A stretch of 64,000 nucleotides of DNA from assembly GCA_037157565.1 (NCBI GenBank), contig JAZHRO010000062.1, positions 7,502,001 to 7,566,000 on the forward strand, written 5' to 3'. Under the pieces are notes generated by a model. That model saw only the letters and a program-made list of their open reading frames with translations. It did not search any database and was not told the DNA's origin. The position numbers were made by a program, and so were the translations under genes. Origin of the DNA: Thalassia testudinum. Lineage: Eukaryota; Streptophyta; Magnoliopsida; Alismatales; Hydrocharitaceae. Shown in pieces: positions 20,933 to 31,701 of the stretch (the first letter of the stretch is position 1; every line of letters starts with the position of its first letter).

Positions 20933-21976
20933 CCTGCAATAGAAGCAATCAAACCTGTCCTTAAGTGGCCTAGCCTAAAGACCTATAGACTCCCAGAACC
21001 CATCTTGAGATAAAGAAACGATTTGATCTACTTCTATCTGTTCAATCCAACTAGTTAGAAGGAGGGACTGGGGAGAAGGTTCTTCCCTCGGCTTGCACCT
21101 CCGATTCCTAGTGTACCCCCCAGCAGCAATCGTTTGATTCTACTCCCCTAGCTAGACATCATATTGAGCTATAGAAATAGACTAATCAAAAATAATCTTG
21201 TTCTGGGCTTTGAAGAGCGAGTCGAATCCTTAAGGCCACCGTCTACTCTGTTTTATTTAGGGCTAGGTTTGAATGTGCTTTGGAATGTGATGGGTCCTTT
21301 ATCTGGGTTGTGCCCTTAATGATTGATTGATGTGTGTGTGCATGCACAACCAGTGGTTTTCAAGCAAGATTATTTTTTATGCGGTGAATTTTAAGGTTCA
21401 AATCTTACTTAGTAGCTTTTAGGATTCAACTTTAAGTATTTTCAAACAAGTTTTGTTGGCACACCAGGTTTTGAAAGCATAGGTGAAGATGTTTTCCTTT
21501 GAAACTTAAAAGAATGTGGAGTGCCTGGTAAATCCCTAAGAGTTGAACCTATGCGGCAGCTACTTGATGTGTTGATTTTAATTGAAGTGGTGCGGCCCAA
21601 TCAACTCAAATAATTGGCCTGTTGCACCACTTAATTAGGCACACAAGTGATTACCTAATCTGATTATGTTGTTGGATGTGTGTACCGATTCCAAAGATCG
21701 GTTTACCGGTTGAGTTTGAAAATCAGATGAGGTTGTGTGCCTCTGTGAGATTTTTTTTTATTTTTTCCTTTTAAGTGTGGAGGTTGAGGTGGGTGTAGGT
21801 GTCAAACAAATAAACAAAACTAACCTTAGAGTTTATAAGAACACCTAGGTTGATTTATATTTGTGTTATTACGTGGTGGAATGAAAACTAATGGGTGAGA
21901 GGTGGGGGAAAACTTACAAAACCTTCAACAGCACTTTGCTCCAATCTACCTCTTTTGCTTGTCTCAAAAGAGTACC
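20933..21976 (-). other. Leader of B, part next to the coding region
   Basis: Non-coding, with no frame of note. It ends at the insertion of H; the rest of the leader is 24830-24910. The last five bases, 21972-21976, are the left target copy GTACC of H. Confidence 0.6.
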
Positions 21977-24824
21977 TGAAGAGAGCCTCATCATGAGCCA
22001 TAACTAGCTCATCTTGACCCAATAAAGAGAATAAAAGCTCCTACATAACCTAGAAGAAGGCCTAAATGAAGGAATAAGTGCTCTGAGAAGAAAACATGAA
22101 TTAAAGGTTAAAGCTGCAATTTTACCATTGCAGTACATAAACGGGATTCCTCAGAGGCAAAACATAGGTCAAATGGTCTAAATAAGATAAAAAGTGGGTT
22201 GAGTCAATCAGAAATGGGTTTATGTGCAATCTAGGAATTAAATGACATTTGGTAACCCTAAAATAGACCCGCTTAAATTAACAAGGTTATGGTCAGGATA
22301 AAAATCAAGAAAACCCTCTAAAAATCATGGAAAATATCCTCTAGGGTTTATAACACTTAATTTGGCCTTTGGAACCCAGTTTGACCTAGATCAGGGTCCG
22401 AGCTCATCAATTAACCTAATTTGGGTTTTTACGCAAAATGTTCAGTCAAACGTGGTCAAACCTAAAATCCAACTTCACCATTGGATTCTTTAGGTCAAAA
22501 TTAGGTTTGTACCAAAATTTGGACCTAAGGGGAGGTCATCTTGACCTACTTTGCAATTTAGTACACCTAAATCACAATTTGGTCCCTATCTTTTGAAAAT
22601 CCTTGCAGAGAACCCCCTAATTTCCTCGCCACCTTTGCAATCAGGTCCTGCCACCATTGTTAGGGTAGAAGCAACCTTCGGCGAGGTTTAGAGAGGGATT
22701 ACTCTCTGATTCCTCAGAGATCCCCTCCCAGAAATGGAAGGGAGATTCTTTGAGGAATTCCCTTCCATCTACGGCCAATCACAATCTCGGGTGTGAACCC
22801 AATCTCTCGTGCGAACGCACGAGGGATTTGGGTATCTTAACCTCTTTCGTACTCCGTCGAGCCATCAGAGGCAATAGGCGTGCCCTCCACGCTCTGAAAG
22901 CACGGCCCAGTGCCTATAAAAGAACCCACACCTTCGACCGCTCATCTTTAGCTTGACTTGGCCGGACTTCCACCCCCAATTCATCTCTTTCTTCTCTGGC
23001 CAAGTTTCCAGCGAGCTTCGGCGAGCCCCCCTCCCCTCCCTCTTTGCTCTGCCACAAAACCAGTGGTAGAGACATCTTCCTGATTCTCCTCCGCATCGCG
23101 CAACACCTGCGCACGCCGCCTCAGCCCCGTCGTCGCCACCGTCTTCCTCCACTGGGCAACGTCTTCTCTGGCGACAGCAGGTACAGCTGTCCGCCACCCT
23201 GTCCCCCTTCATCCCTGTAGTTAGGCTCAAAACATTCATCTTCCCCTCTCTCTTTTCCCCCTTTTATTTTACTTAATATCCCCTCGACCGTCGCTGACCA
23301 CCTCCATCTTCCTCGCCTCCGACCGACCTCCGGCAAGCCGCATCCACCATTCCGCCCCTCCACACGGCTTGCCAACCGACTCATAAGCTCCGCCTCACCA
23401 CAAGGAACAACTTCCGCCCATCAGCCATCCCTCTACACCTCCACCACAGTCCCCTGAACAACCCCACACTTCCAGCCACAGGTTGACCTAGGCACGCACT
23501 CCTAGGCCATCCCATGGCCTGCCACATGGCTCACCACCTTCGCCGTGCCACGGCGAAGGTCCCCAGCTGCTCTGATTGAGCCGAGAGGCTCATTTTGTGT
23601 TTGACAGTATCAAAGCTCCTGTCGCCATTGACGAAGGTTGAAGCAGCTCGCAGCAGCTCCAGGAGTCAAGTCTTCCAGGCTTCAGGCGCAGCAGACTCGC
23701 GCTAGCGGTGTGAAGAGGTCGGGCTCAGCAAGGAGCGCTGTTAAGTCTGCAGCTGTGGCAATCGCACGAAGGATCTGCGGGCGCGCGCGAGATTGGGGCA
23801 GAGACTTTAGTCCCACATCGTGGAAATACGAGGTGCTGCTGTAGTATAAGTTGTTTTTGTGTTATCTACTTATCGCCTTCGAAAGCACAGGGGTGAGGTC
23901 CCTCACCTGACCCACTAGCCTCGTTCGCGGTTTCACCTCGTGGATCTGGCGGGATCCAACCCGACCCTAACCTGAGCACTCCTCGCACATCACCCACCTG
24001 CCGATGCGCCTGGTCCCGGGTGCGAGATCCGACCCGAATACCTGTGGCTCTGGGAGTGCGTCCTTGAGCGAATTGCAGAGAGAGAGAGAGACGCGGGGGT
24101 AGAGGGAAAGGGGTAGGTTTTTCTCTCTGTGTATGCAGGCTGAACGTTGAGGAAGAGAGACTTAGCCGCGAGGAAGAAGATGAGAAGAAGTAGAAGAAGC
24201 TGAGCAAGGTAGAGAAGAGAAGGAAGACAGAAAGGACTGCAGAGAAGAGAAGGAAGAAAGAAGGAAAACAAAAAGAAGACAGAAGAAAGAAGAAGCTCAG
24301 AAGAAAGAAGGACTGCAAGAAAAGAAGCAAAGCCAAAGAAGAAGAAAAGAGAAGAGAAAGAAGATCAAGGCAAGAAGAAGACCTGTAGATCAGAAGAGAA
24401 GGAGAAGAGCCTACGAAGAAGAAGGAGAAAAGCCTACGAAGAAGAAGGTAGAAGGAAAAAGAGAAGAGAGACTGCAGAGAAAGAAGAGGCCAAGTGAAAG
24501 ACTGCAGCAGAAAGCAAGCATATCAGAAGAAGAAGAATAATCAAAGAAGGGAAAATACTTTTAATATGTCTGATCTTGGGATCAGATGTCCAATTTTACT
24601 CTTTTACCCAAATTACTTTTTAAATACATTTGAAGTAAAGTTTTGAGTAAATTAGAGTGTTCAATTACATTTGAGATTAGTAGTAAATTCCAATTGCTCC
24701 CTGTGTTCGACCTCGGATACTCCGATTTTTGAGTAATAAAATTCTTTATTTGTTGATGACGCTTGATCACCTATACTACGACGTAATTAACTGTTAAAAC
24801 ATGATCGAGCAAGTCGCCTCAATA
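21977..24824 (+). mobile_element. Element H: solo LTR (2848 bp) inside B
   Basis: It starts TGAAGAGAGCCTC and ends CCTCAATA (CA decayed to TA, as in A). It is flanked by exact 5-bp copies GTACC at 21972-21976 and 24825-24829. There is no primer site or body, so the two LTRs of the original element recombined and left one. A TATA box TATAAAAG lies at 22915-22922. A G/A-rich transcribed part covers about 24060-24545, a palindrome 24569-24586, and a conserved U5 stretch TTGCTCCCTGTGTTCGACC at about 24694-24712. Long frames on either strand in the G/A-rich part (e.g. minus 23866-24336) are low-complexity. Confidence 0.9.
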
Positions 24825-24910
24825 GTACCTGCAATCACAATAAGAAATGAGAGAAGTGAGGTAAATGATTCGTAAGTTGGAAAATGCAAAAAAAATCAAA
24901 GAGTGTCGCC

Positions 24911-24928
24911 TCCCTGGTAACGGCGCCA
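24911..24928 (-). promoter_or_regulatory. Primer binding site of B (tRNA-Asp type)
   Basis: On the minus strand TGGCGCCGTTACCAGGGA, differing at two positions from the tRNA-Asp complement. Three bases separate it from the LTR end at 24932. Confidence 0.9.
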
Positions 24929-24931
24929 AAA

Positions 24932-26710
24932 TGTTGAGACTACGGGTTACTACGCTACCATATTTGGTTTTGAAAACTTGTTGTAGTTTGAAAGTGAAGA
25001 ACTTGTGTTCAACAAATAAAATTTATATCGGAATAGAAATCCTGGGTCGAACTTAGGGAGGCAGGTGTTTGATTAGAAATACGCGTTTGTTTTATTTGTC
25101 ACGAAGAAGAATAGATGATTGGAAACTATCTATCTATTTACAATAAATAGAAGAGAGAGAGAGAGAATATTACAAACAAAAGCAAAAAGGGATGTAGAAT
25201 GAACATGGATTTCATTATCAAAGAGGTTGTTCATTACACTACTCATTACAACTAGAAAGCGGGAAATGATTACACTAGAAAGCAGGAAATCTATACTCTA
25301 GAAAGTAGTAAATCTACTATAGAAAGTAGTAAAAAGAATGGAGAGAGAGATATCCTCCTCGATGATCGCTCAGAGGAGGAGCCGGACGGGACGACACCTG
25401 GAAGAAGGGGAATGGAGCGGGAAGAAGGAGGATGAAGCAGGAAGAACGGGAATGAGGCAACACGTCATCATCATCTCGGGATCCGCTTTAGAAAAGGGGT
25501 GAGAAAATTTGACTTTATGTCTTGAGAAGCGTCACGGGTGTGGGACAAGCTTCTCTTGAGCTTTGGAGAGGGAGAGAAGAGAAGGGATGAGAATTTTGTA
25601 TGGAGGGGTTCTCCTTTTATAGTTGCAAGGAGTGAGGGAAATTTGGTCTTTTTAAGTTGAAAATAATTAATTTATGACCTTTAGTGACGGATAAATCCAT
25701 CGCTAAAGGTCCGAACGTGGGTGTAGTGGTGGTGTGTGCGTGCCCGCCCATCTCCTCAAGGCACAATGCTCATTCACATCCTTCAAATGTCGGTCATTCA
25801 ATCATAAGATCGAACAACTGAGAGAGATCCTCGCCGCACCTTCTCATCGCGCGCCTACACGTGCGATCCCACGTTACACACAGTCGTGCGATGGCGCGTG
25901 ATCTGGATTGAGTGCACGTTGCCGCTAGATCATCATCGGGAGGTCAAGCACGCCTGCTTGCCTGCACCTCAGCTCCCGCTCCTTGTGACTCGAACCCGCG
26001 TCCATCTACAAGCGAATGCTCTATCCACTGCTCTACGCGCATGGATGGGCGGGCGGAGAGACAACTTAGCGCGCGATCAAGATCGTTGGATTAAGATCCA
26101 ACGGTCAGGGCTGCATCTCCAAGTGATCCTTCAGAGTTTGAGAGCGCCAGTTGGGATCCATTCTCAGCCGTTTGATCTTGATCTAATGGCGGAGATGCGT
26201 GGACGCTAGCAGCTTCAGAAGTTGAGGGTGGCCGAGATGGCACCACGTGGTGCCATCTTGGCCATCCATCTTCTGGATAATGTAGATGGTGCCACGGGTG
26301 TCTGATTGAGTTGATTTTCACGTTGTTAGGCTGCGATCGTCGATCCGAATCCATCCGTATGGTTGGATTTGTCATTTAAAGTGTGGATTTACACCATCTT
26401 GGCCCTTGATCATCTAGGGTTCCTCGATCTCTATCTGATGCTACAGATGTCTTATTAGGGTAATCTTAGAGTCCTTGAACTACAATCATCACCCTGATCA
26501 GATCTGTACGATTAGATCTTCGATTTGAGGCCCCGATAAAAGGTTGCCCTGTCCCTGAACATAAAAGGAGACATTTAACCTCCATTTTATTCAAACTAAT
26601 CTAAATGCAAGATGATGCATGCTATGCAATATTTATAGTATGTAATGCAATTCTATGCTTAAGAACATGCATAAATAGATATTTTATGTAATATAAACAT
26701 GTTTACATCA
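24932..26710 (-). repeat. 5' LTR of B (1779 bp)
   Basis: The plus strand starts TGTTGAGAC and ends TTACATCA. The TATA box on the minus strand is at 25613-25622. The tRNA-like block recurs at 25980-26045, with more decayed A and B boxes. Short frames in both LTRs (e.g. 17224-17454 and 26091-26375 on the minus strand) are parallel because the LTRs are copies and are not genes. Confidence 0.9.
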
Positions 26711-27860
26711 ACGACCGAGCACCAGAGGCTTGCAGGGCCGCTACAACCACTTCCCATGCCAAACTGGAAGTGGGAGAGTATCACCATGGACCTGATAGTA
26801 TAGCTACCGGCTACACAGCGAGGACACAACACAGTTTGGGTTATAGTAGACAGGTTGACGAAGACGATGTGGTTCCTACCGATCCGAGTTACCTCTGGGC
26901 TAGCATAGTTAGTAGAGTGATACATCAGAGATGTGGTCCGCCTTCATAGAGTCCCTCGCAAGATCCTATCCGACAGGGATACTCGCTTCACTTCCCAGTT
27001 CTGGGCAGAATTTCAGCAGGCCTTGGGGACTCATCAGTGGTTCAATACCGCCTACCACCCCCAAACTGACGGGTAGTCAAAGTGCACCATTCAGACATTG
27101 GAGGACCTTCTGTGCCCTTGTGTACTAGACTTAAGAGGCTCCTGGGAGGAGCATTTTCCCCTGGCAAAGTTTGCATACAATAATAGCTATCATTCAAGCA
27201 TCGGCATGGCACCTTACGAGGCTCTGTACGAGAGGAAGTGTACTGCACCCTTGAGTTGGGTTGAGGTAGGGACCAAGTGGGAGGTTGGTCCTAGGCTAAT
27301 CTGTCAGAGTCAGGAGGTGATAGAACAGATTAACAGATGACTCTGTACTGTTAGGAGCAGGCAAAACAGCTATACTGATAGGAAGCGTAGAGAGGTGCCG
27401 TTCGATGTTGGGGATCACGTGTTCCTCCGTGTTTTGCCCATGAAGAGCTTGCAGCATTTTGGGATGAAAGGGAAGCTTGCGCCGAGGTTTGTGGGGCCTT
27501 TCGAGGTCTCAGAGAGGGTGGGACCCATTGCTTACTGGCTTGCCCTTCCTCCCCAGCTCTCTGGAGTGACTACGTGTTCCATGTGTCCAACCTCAGGAAG
27601 TACATCGTCGATCCCAGCCACGTTCTGAACTACGGGAGCGTCGGGGTGGGAGATGACTTGACCTACCCTAAGAGACCAGCTCAGACACTGAACAGAGCCA
27701 TCCGGAGTATGAGATGGAAGGAAGTGCCACTAGTGAAGGTCTTATGGAGAAGCTAGCGGTACGAGGAGGTAACTTGGGAGCCCGAGGCGATGATGCGAAA
27801 ACAGTACCTGGAGCTTTTTGAGGGTACGTTGCTTCTGACCTACTTTGATCCTCTTTAAGT
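26711..27860 (+). pseudogene. pol: Integrase core and chromodomain-like tail of D, after B
   Basis: The frame resumes with HQRLAGPLQPLPMPNWKWES and ITMDLI (first catalytic Asp, about 26790), continues with KILSDRDTRFTSQFWAEFQQ (second Asp) and CTIQTLEDLLC (Glu). FPLAKFAYNNSYHSSIGMAP and YEALYERKC follow. After HFGMKGKLAPRFVGPFEVSE and a frameshift near 27560 come YVFHVSNLRKYIVDPSHVL and the tail VPLVKVLWRS (stop) RYEEVTWEPEAMMRKQYLEL. That tail is the chromodomain-like module of Tekay/Del elements, thought to guide insertion toward heterochromatin. Stops at about 26801, 27074 and 27338 and the frameshift make it inactive; all three D,D,E residues remain. Confidence 0.85.
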
Positions 27861-27940
27861 TTGTTATGTGCTTTTATGTTCATTTCCGTACCCTAGTTAG
27901 CTCAAGTTTCGGGATGAAACTTCCTTTAAGTTTGTTATGT
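27861..27940 (+). other. 3' end of D body; polypurine tract apparently lost
   Basis: The family has a run of G just before the 3' LTR. Here AGTTTCGGGATGAAACTTCC, which normally precedes it, is followed by TTTAAGTTTGTTATGT up to the LTR. The same CTTTAAGTTTGTTATGT occurs 73 bp upstream at 27852-27868, so the tract looks overwritten by a local duplication. Confidence 0.55.
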
Positions 27941-30711
27941 TGAAATAACCCTTCCCAAGGGTCATTCAAGATTTTCCCGAAAGGGTAGGGGTGTAAGTGT
28001 AATTTTAAACCCCCTAACTTTAAGTTTATGGGCTTTGCAGGAAAGAGGAAACTTCGCAGGGGGAACTCATAATTTTTCTCTCTCTTCCCACACAACACAC
28101 CCATGTACACACCCACGCACACACCCCCCTCACAAACCCTCACCCTCTCACTATTTAACACCACCACCACCCTCTTCATCTCCACCAGCACCACCTCCAC
28201 CTTCACTCCACCACCATTGCCACCAACGGTCTCCCTTCCTCTTCTCCGTCCCCTTGCAGCCACTAGTAGGGGAAGGAGGGGAGCTTGAGATGGAAGAGAA
28301 GAAGAGAGGGAGAAGCATGGGCGAGGGAGAGGGAGAGCGAGAAGCTTGCAGGAGCTTGGGAGAGAAAGGGAGAGAGGGCGAGGGGAGGATTCGGAGGTGC
28401 GAGGAGGAGCTCAGAAGAGGAGGTGTGACCTCCTGCAGCTGCTAGAGGAACAACTGTGGTCTCTGCAGGTGGAGAGCTGCACAAAGAGAAGCTCACGAGG
28501 CATTTTGTGGAATCATTTTCTATAGTATCAGACGTCTGGGACAGTATCCAGACATCTAAAGGAGCCTCAGGATGCCCAGAGCTAGTGCCGAACGTTTGAC
28601 AGCATGCAAAGTGCTGAGGTATATCCTTTGTAGGTGCCTGCATGCACGTACATATTTTTTTTAAGTGTCGTGTTTTTAAACCCACGCGCATGCAAACGTA
28701 CAAGATGTTGAAAAGGCACGTGGCGCACCCTTCGAGGTGCTTTAGGATGTTTGAAGACAGTGCCAGATGTCTGACTACACTCCCAAACGACCAGTGGGAG
28801 TGTCCGACGTCTGGGTTCTCCCTCAGATGGTTGCGAAGGGGTTCGGACATTTGAGGAAGTCGCAGGAAAGCAAGGTGAGCCTCTGTGGTCATTTAAGACA
28901 TCTAGGTCTAGTCCTAGATGTCTGATTTTTGTTAGAGTACACATTTTTGGCCCGTTTAGGGCCCAAATAAAGTCGATTTTGCGCAAACGTAGTATCATTG
29001 GTTTCAGTTTGGAGTTCTCTACGTGTTGTATCACTCGTATACTTTGGAAATCATTTGATGTGATTTGGTCATTTGTATAGTTCTCTAGTAGTAGAATATA
29101 TGGGGCCTGCAGAGACAACAGGATCTACGATTCGAGCCCCCATTCCACCCGTGTATCACGGTAGAGTGGCTTTTCTCAATATTATGAATTAATTAATCAA
29201 ATGCATGCTATCTTAGAATGAATTGATTGAACCCTAGGATATGAAATGAACCCTAGGGAAAAATTGAGTGAATGAACATTGCTTGACCCACACAATCTAT
29301 TTTAAAAGGCATGTTAGAACCCTTAATGCTAGCAAATGAATAGTTAAATGATGCGATGCTTCTTTTGGTTATTAAATCATGAGCTGCCTATTATGTGGTT
29401 GAGAACCGAAGTGTGAACAATGGGATATGCATGTCGTGAAACGAAATGAAATGAATGAAATGCATGAACCCTACGAGGGACTAGAAAAGGAACTCACGTA
29501 TACGGAACAAATATCGTATGTAGGAGGGAAGTGAGCTGCCCTTGAGTTCTGCCCTCGAGTACACAGTACCGAGGAGAGAAACTGTCCCTTCTGTATAGAA
29601 TGTGAACTGGCCCTCGTGTCTGCGGTACCAAGAAGAGCAACTGTCACTTTAATGCAGGGGGGTGCTAGCCACCCTTGGGTTGAGACCCAAGGTTAGGAAT
29701 GGCCCCCTACACTGAATCTTGTTACTTTAGTGTAGGGGGGAGGCAGCTGCCCCATGGGGCCCAGGGTTCAGACTAGCCACCCTACACTGACTCTTGTTAG
29801 GCCCACTGGGCAAAGTGGGATAGTCGGGCGAGGCTACGTAGACTTTTATGGGGCGAGACCCCTGTTTTGAGAGGGCAAGGCCCTGTTTTGTTCTGCGTCG
29901 TACGTTTGGCATACCCTCTAGAGGAAATGACTGACTGTGTGCCAGTGCAAGGTAGCTACCCGTGCCCTTATTGCGCGTGCCGTAATCACCGCTACGCTGA
30001 AATCGTGACCTCGAGGTGGTAGATCGGGTGTAGGACTACCATGGGGGCTCTCTTAGCCAGGAGTGTGCTACGTGTACATCCTACGTCACGAAATAAACTG
30101 CAATCAAGATCGTTCCCTTAGGGAACAATAGGATTAAGAAATGTTATGGATCCTTATTAGAATAACCGAATCAGAAACACCTAGTTGAGATAAATAAAAA
30201 TGAATGATTAGTTATTTGCTTGTTTCTTTATGTTAACTTGCATGTAAACGACTTAACAACCACTCTACTCAGCGTTAGCTGACCACGGATATTATAGCCA
30301 TGTTCAGGTCAGGGAGTTGAGTAGCTAGCACTACCGGCTACAGAGGGTGCTGGGCCTAGCCGAGCCCAGCCATAGTTGTTCCTTTTTTGTTTCAGAGCTC
30401 TTTTTGTAGTAGTGAGTACCTTTAGCATGTATTAGCTGATCTTGTTATGTTCTTGTTATATTTCTTTCTGTTCTAGTTGTGATGTCTATGTATATTATAG
30501 TACTCTTCCGCTTGTGGCATGTAATATTTTTTAGACTTCACGTTCTCACTTCCATTACTGCCTCTTACTTATTTCTACTTAGTTACATTGCTTGTGTGGT
30601 TGTAGAATATTTTCTGCTTTTGGGTTATTTCTAGTTGGATGACTGAGTCTTGGGATTAGTCGAGGTAAGCCGATCTCGGGACCTGTAGGGAGCTGGGATC
30701 GGATCATAACA
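27941..30711 (+). repeat. 3' LTR of D (2771 bp)
   Basis: Starts TGAAATAACCC and ends CATAACA, matching 9653-12273 throughout. The TATA-like word is at 28152-28158 and the inverted pair around GACGTCTGG at about 28530-28556. It holds about 120 bp (29322-29445) absent from the other LTR. The minus-strand frames 28263-28892 and 28582-29118 fall wholly inside the LTR and have no family signature. Confidence 0.9.
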
Positions 30712-30895
30712 AAAGGTTGATTAGGGAGGAATAGAAAAGTTACTTGCTTTGGAGTGGTTGAATTGCATGGAAGTTCACCTTGTGAAACACCTCGCAAAAT
30801 CACAAGAAATCAAACAGGGTAAGTTAGTCCTCAAATATAATAAAATAAAATAGGAATAGCAGTGAATTGCACATTACTCCTCGATAATGGTGCCA
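30712..30895 (-). promoter_or_regulatory. Leader start and primer binding site of F
   Basis: 30712-30716 is the right target copy AAAGG of D. 30717-30877 is the 5' part of the F leader. At 30878-30895 the minus strand reads TGGCACCATTATCGAGGA, a tRNA-Asp-type site with G-to-A and C-to-T decay, three bases from the LTR end at 30899. Confidence 0.8.
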
Positions 30896-30898
30896 AAA

Positions 30899-31312
30899 TG
30901 TTAATAGGGTTTTAAAATCACTTCGTTGCAGTACAATCGAAATCGCTTGTCAATAAATAAAATTTATAACTCAAATATCTAGAAATGAAGTATAAGGTCG
31001 AGCACGGGGAGCAAGTGTTGTAATTCACGTGCTAATCTTAAGCAAAATATATAAATGAGCATAATAAATAAGCCAAGAATAATGATATTCAATGCATAAT
31101 CTCTACTCAAAATTGATATTCAATGTATAACATGAGTATTTCAAGAGCTTAAAAGACTAAAAGGATATCTACGACAAAATAATGGTGATTTAGATCACCA
31201 ATTATTAGTCTAAGCACATATATTAATTACTCAATAATATCAAATAAATGAATAGTGACCTGAACCACCTATGCTTTTAATTCCATGAAGGCAAATAGAT
31301 CGACAGTGCTAC
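30899..31312 (-). repeat. 5' LTR of F, U5 part, cut by G
   Basis: It matches 2494-2912 in the same orientation, including the palindrome at 31184-31199 and the U5 stretch. The match stops after CAGTGCTAC, where TGATGGGAACACC, the start of the LTR of G, begins. The remainder should lie beyond the right end of G, outside the window. The left target copy of G would be GCTAC (31308-31312). Confidence 0.85.
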
Positions 31313-31701
31313 TGATGGGAACACCATCATGAACCATAACTAGATTAATTTAGTCATTATCAAGGAATAAATGCTCCTATATAACTGCAGAGAGCCATAA
31401 TTCATTGCATAATAATTCTAAGAGAAAGGCAAGAAACCAGAGTTAAAACTACAATTTTACCATCATATCTTGAATGCATTACAATCACGAGTTTTTCCAG
31501 GGGGTAATTAAGGGTCAAATGGCCTTAAATATCCAACAAGTGGGTTAGAATAGATAGAAAAGGATTTTTGCATGTTTTGAGAATTAAATGACTTCTGAAA
31601 CCCTAAGAACAGACCTACTTAATTAAATGAGGTTTTGGTTAGGATAAAATTCACCTAAACCCTCTAAAATTCAAAGAAAAATATTCTGTAGGGTTTGGTA
31701 C
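31313..31701 (+). repeat. 5' LTR of G, piece 1
   Basis: U3 start. It matches the F 3' LTR near 5241 (inverted) and H near 21977. The last five bases, GGTAC (31697-31701), are the left target copy of I. Confidence 0.85.

Larger units (their letters stand above)
16084..26710 (-). mobile_element. Element B: Athila-like non-autonomous LTR retrotransposon inside D
   Basis: On the minus strand: 5' LTR 24932-26710, tRNA-Asp primer site 24911-24928, leader interrupted by solo LTR H, an unfamiliar coding region 19471-20932, a 3' untranslated region with internal and terminal polypurine tracts, and 3' LTR 16084-17843. Without H the element is about 7.8 kb. It has no protease, reverse transcriptase or integrase that I can read. 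The two LTRs are clearly homologous over their full length, with many substitutions and small indels. Confidence 0.85.
9653..30711 (+). mobile_element. Element D: Tekay/Del-type chromovirus, split by B
   Basis: Two direct LTRs (9653-12273 and 27941-30711) flank an initiator-Met primer site and gag, protease, reverse transcriptase, RNase H, and integrase with a chromodomain-like end. The target site copies are GAAGG (9648-9652) and AAAGG (30712-30716), one base apart. The flanks of F join correctly across them: ...GATTAGAAGG continues as TTGATTAGGGAGG, as in the leader of A at 1035-1060. B is inserted in the integrase (16084-26710). Without B, D is about 10.4 kb, typical for the lineage. All proteins are broken, so D is defective. 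Confidence 0.9.
2494..31312 (-). mobile_element. Element F: Athila-like non-autonomous LTR retrotransposon, host of D
   Basis: Read on the minus strand, F has a 5' LTR (30899-31312, continuing beyond the insertion of G), a tRNA-Asp-type primer site (30878-30895), a leader (30717-30877 plus 8637-9652), unfamiliar coding remnants (6880-8636), a 3' untranslated region with an internal and a terminal polypurine tract, and a 3' LTR (2494-5241). D occupies 9653-30711 and G starts at 31313. The left target site copy would be ATGAG (2489-2493); its partner lies outside the window. No reverse transcriptase or integrase could be read in its frames, so it probably depended on another element. Confidence 0.75.

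Noticed and set aside
23866..24336. Minus-strand frame of 156 codons, Leu/Phe/Ser-rich
   Set aside because: It is the complement of the purine-rich part of solo LTR H; no domain and no relative with the frame kept.
28263..29118. Minus-strand frames of 209 and 178 codons
   Set aside because: Fully inside the 3' LTR of D; the 5' LTR does not keep them.
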